Of a stretch of DNA of 10,923 nt, positions 7,862 through 10,923 are shown in pieces. The notes beneath the pieces were generated by a model. That model was not told the DNA's origin. It worked only from the letters and a program-made list of their open reading frames with translations, and did no database searches. Numbering within the stretch: the first letter of the stretch is position 1; each line of letters starts with the position of its first letter. This DNA comes from an uncultured Bacilli bacterium (GTDB lineage Bacteria; Bacillota_I; Bacilli_A; RF39; UBA660). Location: assembly GCA_947591565.1 (NCBI GenBank), contig CANQDH010000024.1, positions 1 to 10,923 on the forward strand, in the 5' to 3' direction. The position numbers and the translations under genes were made by a program.

Positions 7862-8596
7862 CTATTCTAATACATCATGAATCTTATTTTCATAATTTCT
7901 TTCATAAACAATTAATTTATCATTTTTATCTAATGTTGCAAGTAAGATTTTATCTAAATTATGATAACCTTTAATACTTAATTGTTGATCGAGCCATTCT
8001 TTACTTTTATGCATATTTGCTAGATTATTAAGCATATAATGACTATCAATAATTACATTAGCACATAAACTTGCTTGTTCAACTTTTAAATTCATATCTT
8101 TAGGTGTCAAAGGTTTATTTTCAGCTTTAGGCAAAATACTAACCTTTCCATTTACTTCCATAATGGCATACTCAATTTCGGAAATATCAAAATAATTATT
8201 ATTACGACATTCCTCTAACATATCATTAATATCAAATTTTACTTTTTTTAAATTTTTGTCAATTATTTTACCATTTTGAATAAGTAAAGTTGGAACACCT
8301 ATAAAAAAACGTCTAATTTTAATACTTTTCATTGTAAGCCATGATATAAAAAAGGCAATTAAACCAAAAACAATGACAGCGATAACTCCATTAATATACT
8401 GTGTATCTGTATTAATTGATATCTCAGCCGCAAAATTACCTATCGATATACCAACAACATAATCAAATAAACTAAGTTGTGATACTTGTTTTTTTCCTAA
8501 CATTTTCGTTATTAAGAAAAGCGTTACTAAAGAAAAAAGAGAACGTATTATTACTTCTCCTACTTCTACAAAATCACATTTAAACAAATAATCCAT
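7862..8596 (-). CDS. DUF421 (YetF-like) integral membrane protein
   Basis: This 244-residue protein matches the YetF/DUF421 family in length and layout. Three hydrophobic helices lie near residues 13-31, 43-58 and 68-90, followed by a soluble C-terminal domain. Family motifs seen: KMLGKKQVSQLSLFDYVVGI (31-50), IGNFAAEIS (52-60), GVPTLLIQNGKI (100-111), then the NDMLEECR and EIEYAIMEVNGKVSILPK segments (124-157). Function is poorly defined; some relatives in spore formers affect spore membrane properties, but nothing here shows sporulation. The ATG at 8596 has a modest GGTGA site upstream. It lies 32 bases after the TagO-like gene with no terminator between, so the two are probably co-transcribed and both act at the cytoplasmic membrane. 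I see no truncation or missing motif. Confidence 0.9.
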   Translation of the reverse strand: MDYLFKCDFVEVGEVIIRSLFSLVTLFLITKMLGKKQVSQLSLFDYVVGISIGNFAAEISINTDTQYINGVIAVIVFGLIAFFISWLTMKSIKIRRFFIGVPTLLIQNGKIIDKNLKKVKFDINDMLEECRNNNYFDISEIEYAIMEVNGKVSILPKAENKPLTPKDMNLKVEQASLCANVIIDSHYMLNNLANMHKSKEWLDQQLSIKGYHNLDKILLATLDKNDKLIVYERNYENKIHDVLE

Positions 8597-8628
8597 AATT
8601 TTTCACCATTTATAGTATTACTTAAAAA

Positions 8629-9696
8629 TTATGATTTATGCTTTTTTTTATGAAAAATCTTTTCTTTTTGGTCTTCACCAATAATGACATCCGTTTTACA
8701 AGCAAAAAAGATAACAATTATTAATAAAATACCATATATAATATATCCCAAATATCTATAATCAGTTATATATATAATTGATGCTGCCGCAAATAGAATG
8801 TTGATAAAATAAATAATGAGCACCGTTGCTGTTTGTGAAAAATGCCTTTTTAATAATTGATGATGAATATGAAATTTATCGGCTTTAGTTATATTTTCGC
8901 CCTTAAGAAGCCTTCTTATAATCGCAAACATAGTATCAAGTATTGGTATTGCAAGAACTAAAAGAGGAATAATTAAAGATGTTAAAGTTACATTTTTAAA
9001 TCCTAATAAGGCTATACAAGCAATCATAAATCCTAAAAAATCAGAGCCTGAATTACCTGCAAATATTCTAGCAGGATGAAAATTATGAAGCAAAAAGCCT
9101 AATGTAGAACCAAGCATAACAAAACATAATATAAAATCTAATCCTGTACGTCTTTGCATAACAGCTATAATGCCAATTGTCAAGAAATAGATAGAACTAA
9201 TACCACCAGATAAACCATCAAGTCCATCAATTAAATTTAGACAATTAATGCATAATAATATAAAAATAATGGTAACAGGATAACTAAATATACCAAAATT
9301 AATATAAAAACCAAAAGCAGATAAATCCGTAATTAAAATTTGGCCATAAAAAACCACAACACATGACGCAATTAACTGAAATAAAAATTGTGTTGAAGCC
9401 TTTAGTTCAGTAAGATCGTCAATAATACCAATAATCAAAATAATAAAACTTCCAATTAAAATAGATATCATTTGTGTACTTTGCTCACCAAACAACATAT
9501 AACCTAGTAAAAAACCTGAATAGATACCAAGTCCACCTAACTTAGGCATATTTTTGGTATGGATGTGCCTTTCTCTAGGAATATCAATAGCTTTTATTTG
9601 ATAAGCTAATTTTATTATAAAGGGTATTATAAGTGCCACAAAAGTAAATGTTGTTGACACTATAAATAATATTTTTAAAATTAAATCTTTATCCAT
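8629..9696 (-). CDS. WecA/TagO-like polyprenyl-phosphate sugar-1-phosphate transferase (MraY family)
   Basis: A polytopic membrane enzyme (about 11 helices, 355 residues) of the family that moves a sugar-1-phosphate from a UDP-sugar to a polyprenyl phosphate, starting wall polymers such as teichoic acid. Motifs, numbered from the start chosen here: DIPRERHIHTKNMPKLGGLG (38-57), IIDDLTEL (91-98, the DD pair), NCLNLIDGLDGLSGG (151-165), RIFAGNSGS (210-218) and KFHIHHQLL (274-282). The last suits WecA/TagO rather than MraY. Odd point: the family motif normally reads MGDxGS, but here the Asp is Asn215. The start is set at the ATG at 9696 because AGGGCGG lies 6 bases upstream. An in-frame ATG seven codons earlier (9717) overlaps the -10 box and has no ribosome-binding site. 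The C-terminus is a Lys-rich tail. First gene of a unit with the DUF421 gene. The exact sugar and polymer cannot be told. Confidence 0.88.
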   Translation of the reverse strand: MDKDLILKILFIVSTTFTFVALIIPFIIKLAYQIKAIDIPRERHIHTKNMPKLGGLGIYSGFLLGYMLFGEQSTQMISILIGSFIILIIGIIDDLTELKASTQFLFQLIASCVVVFYGQILITDLSAFGFYINFGIFSYPVTIIFILLCINCLNLIDGLDGLSGGISSIYFLTIGIIAVMQRRTGLDFILCFVMLGSTLGFLLHNFHPARIFAGNSGSDFLGFMIACIALLGFKNVTLTSLIIPLLVLAIPILDTMFAIIRRLLKGENITKADKFHIHHQLLKRHFSQTATVLIIYFINILFAAASIIYITDYRYLGYIIYGILLIIVIFFACKTDVIIGEDQKEKIFHKKKHKS

Positions 9697-9702
9697 AATT
9701 AA

Positions 9703-9709
9703 CCGCCCT
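9703..9709 (-). promoter_or_regulatory. Ribosome-binding site fixing the start of the TagO-like gene
   Basis: AGGGCGG on the minus strand stands 6 bases before the ATG at 9696-9694. The predicted transcription start is near 9709, so the site lies at the very 5' end of the message and the longer reading from 9717 would not be transcribed. Confidence 0.65.
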
Positions 9710-9715
9710 AAATAC

Positions 9716-9744
9716 ATTATATCATTTATATTTTAAGATGTAAA
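9716..9744 (-). promoter_or_regulatory. Strong sigma-A-type promoter of the TagO-like / DUF421 unit
   Basis: On the minus strand: -35 TTTACA (9744-9739, 5 of 6 consensus bases), 17-base spacer, and a perfect -10 TATAAT (9721-9716) preceded by TG plus one base (extended -10). The start would fall near 9709, giving a leader of only about 13 bases before the ATG at 9696. Confidence 0.75.
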
Positions 9745-9761
9745 TTATTAATTTATATAAG

Positions 9762-9778
9762 CAAACATTTGATGTTTG
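9762..9778 (-). terminator. Perfect 7-bp hairpin after the phosphoesterase / 60-residue unit, possible terminator
   Basis: CAAACAT-caa-ATGTTTG on the minus strand forms a perfect 7-bp stem with a 3-base loop, 8 bases after the stop of the 60-residue gene. The following bases (CTTATATAAATT) are not a proper T-run, so it would be a weak terminator. It also sits about 18 bases upstream of the -35 of the next promoter, so it could instead be a regulator site for that promoter. Confidence 0.4.
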
Positions 9779-9786
9779 TAGCAATT

Positions 9787-9969
9787 CTATTTATTGTTTA
9801 TATCATTTATCGTATCTTGTTGATGCATCTTTGTTACATTTTGATTACAAGAACATTTTTTAATACATTCTTCAGTAACCTTAAACATATCACGATGAGG
9901 TTTTATTTTTTTGATAAAGTTATCTATTTTATTTAATTCCTCTTTCGAAAGGATATTTTGCTTATTCAT
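9787..9969 (-). CDS. Small 60-residue protein with a Cys cluster, unknown function
   Basis: I do not recognise this protein. The ATG at 9969 has a good ribosome-binding site, AGAGGT, about 6 bases upstream, made by the last codons and stop of the phosphoesterase gene, which ends 3 bases earlier. That tight coupling and the good site argue that it is real. It is soluble and charged, with a helical basic N-terminal half (residues 8-23) and a Cys-rich centre, ECIKKCSCNQN, with C35, C39 and C41, plus H25 and H49. The Cys/His set could bind a metal or form disulfides, but this is only suggestive. The tail is rich in Asn, Asp and Gln. It is probably made together with the phosphoesterase. The short length leaves some chance that it is a spurious frame. 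Confidence 0.65.
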   Translation of the reverse strand: MNKQNILSKEELNKIDNFIKKIKPHRDMFKVTEECIKKCSCNQNVTKMHQQDTINDINNK

Positions 9970-9972
9970 ATT

Positions 9973-10923
9973 TTACCTCTTCTTTCTAAGAAAATTATCA
10001 ATATCTGTTTTATCAGGAATTGATGATTCATTAACATCGTGCAAAAGATTACTTCTATCATATGGCACTTCAACAATATCTAAATTAAAATCTCCATTAC
10101 TATTTTCACTCAATATAGCGTATGAAGCAAGTTCGCTTCCCATATCACCAATTCCCGCAGCTCTTAATGTAATTATATTACCTGATATACTTTCAAAATG
10201 TTTATGTCCTTGTATAACAAAATCATTTTTGTCAAATGTTGGCAGCGTTTCATCAATAATTTCTTCATCGAGTGAATGTATTAAAAAAGCCTTTTGACCT
10301 GATGAACTCGTTAGTTCAATATAAGGTGGATAATTTTCTAAATTATCTATTTGCTTTCCTGTCCAATCAGCCACCATTTGATTTTTTTGCCCATGAGCTT
10401 TAATATGTTGAGGAAGAACTTCTTTTATTTTATGCCCTTCTTGACTTGCTTTAACATATATTTCATGATTACCTTTTACCGATTTAACATTATATTCTTT
10501 AAGAAGCTCTAATACTTCCTTAGGATTAGGTCCAACCCCTATATTATCACCAAGTGAATATATTTCTGTAATACCTCTTCTATGCATATCTTCAAGACAA
10601 GCTAAAGCAGGTTCATACATAGCGTGTATATCCGTTATAATACCATACTGTTTTGGCCTATCTTGAGCTAAAATATTGCCTAACAATTTTTGTTTCATTT
10701 GCATTAAATAATCGAGTTCTGATTGATTATCTTTCATGCTGTTATTTTGATTAATTAATAGTTCTTTAGGATTTTCAATGGTTTCTCCAACGTTTTGTGT
10801 TAAAATAAAACTTAAATTATATGTTTGAGCAATTTCTATTTCTTCTTTAGTTAATGTTGATAAATTCCTATTTGCAGGAATAATAATGCCACAAGGTTTT
10901 AAACCATCTCTATAAAATAAGGC
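9973..10923 (-). CDS. Calcineurin-like metallophosphoesterase, 5' end outside the window
   Basis: The frame is open from the right edge to the TAA at 9975-9973, giving 316 visible residues. An in-frame ATG at 10737 could be taken as the start, but it has no ribosome-binding site and 62 open codons precede it without a break, so the true start lies further right. Counting from that Met, the phosphoesterase motifs are TDIH (D36, H38), SLGDNIGVGP (61-70), KGNHE (88-92), LIH (H154) and QGHKH (176-180), the full two-metal site of the YfcE/MJ0936-like group. The family cleaves phosphomono- or diesters; the substrate here is unknown. The visible N-terminal extension includes IIIPANRNLSTLTKEEIEIA and SFILTQNVGETIENPKELL, which I do not recognise and which suggests an extra domain. 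No signal peptide can be judged. The 60-residue gene follows 3 bases later, likely in one operon. Confidence 0.85.
   Translation of the reverse strand, partial: ALFYRDGLKPCGIIIPANRNLSTLTKEEIEIAQTYNLSFILTQNVGETIENPKELLINQNNSMKDNQSELDYLMQMKQKLLGNILAQDRPKQYGIITDIHAMYEPALACLEDMHRRGITEIYSLGDNIGVGPNPKEVLELLKEYNVKSVKGNHEIYVKASQEGHKIKEVLPQHIKAHGQKNQMVADWTGKQIDNLENYPPYIELTSSSGQKAFLIHSLDEEIIDETLPTFDKNDFVIQGHKHFESISGNIITLRAAGIGDMGSELASYAILSENSNGDFNLDIVEVPYDRSNLLHDVNESSIPDKTDIDNFLRKKR

Noticed and set aside
8597..8628. Possible promoter (TATAAA) just before the DUF421 gene
   Set aside because: No -35 match at a suitable distance, and the 32-base gap with no terminator fits co-transcription with the TagO-like gene.
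9694..9717. Longer start MYLGRLIM for the TagO-like gene
   Set aside because: The ATG overlaps the -10 box and has no ribosome-binding site. The second in-frame ATG has a clear one.
9911..10297. Plus-strand open frame of 128 codons
   Set aside because: It lies opposite the phosphoesterase and the 60-residue gene, has no ribosome-binding site and reads as unconvincing Ser/Leu-rich sequence. It is a shadow of the real minus-strand genes.

Overview
The window is AT-rich bacterial DNA, and every gene I can support lies on the minus strand, so it reads right to left. Several traits point to a low-GC Gram-positive (Firmicutes/Bacilli-like) chromosome: an AddA-AddB recombination pair, a WecA/TagO-type wall-polymer initiator, a YetF-type DUF421 membrane protein, purine-rich ribosome-binding sites and sigma-A-like promoters. 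Tryptophan is TGG wherever I checked, and the seven visible stop codons are TAA or TAG, never TGA. The code therefore looks standard, although the codon use and compact AddAB would suit a lineage near the Erysipelotrichia or uncultured Mollicutes-related gut Bacilli. That placement is inference.

Layout in transcription order, from the right edge. (1) A calcineurin-like phosphoesterase whose frame stays open to the window edge, so its start is missing, followed 3 bases later by a 60-residue gene with a Cys cluster. A 7-bp perfect hairpin follows. (2) A strong promoter with an extended -10, then a WecA/TagO-like polyprenyl-phosphate sugar-1-phosphate transferase and a DUF421 membrane protein 32 bases downstream. 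(3) A 590-residue protein of unknown function with a tandemly repeated coiled-coil tail. It has a weak promoter of its own and a terminator that overlaps its stop codon. (4) A good promoter, then addB and addA, with the addB stop and the addA start directly abutting. (5) At the left edge, the first 112 codons of a transposase-like helix-turn-helix protein.

How they work together: AddB and AddA form the helicase-nuclease that processes double-strand breaks for RecA-dependent repair. The TagO-like enzyme and DUF421 protein are envelope functions. The phosphoesterase unit and the 590-residue protein have no clear link to them. No gap between genes exceeds about 160 bases.

I found no RNA gene, CRISPR array or complete mobile element, and nothing that clearly amounts to a new multi-gene system. 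The most unusual items are the uncharacterised 590-residue protein, an Asp-to-Asn change in the metal-site motif of the TagO-like enzyme, the unrecognised N-terminal extension of the phosphoesterase, and the shortened AddB without a Walker A motif.
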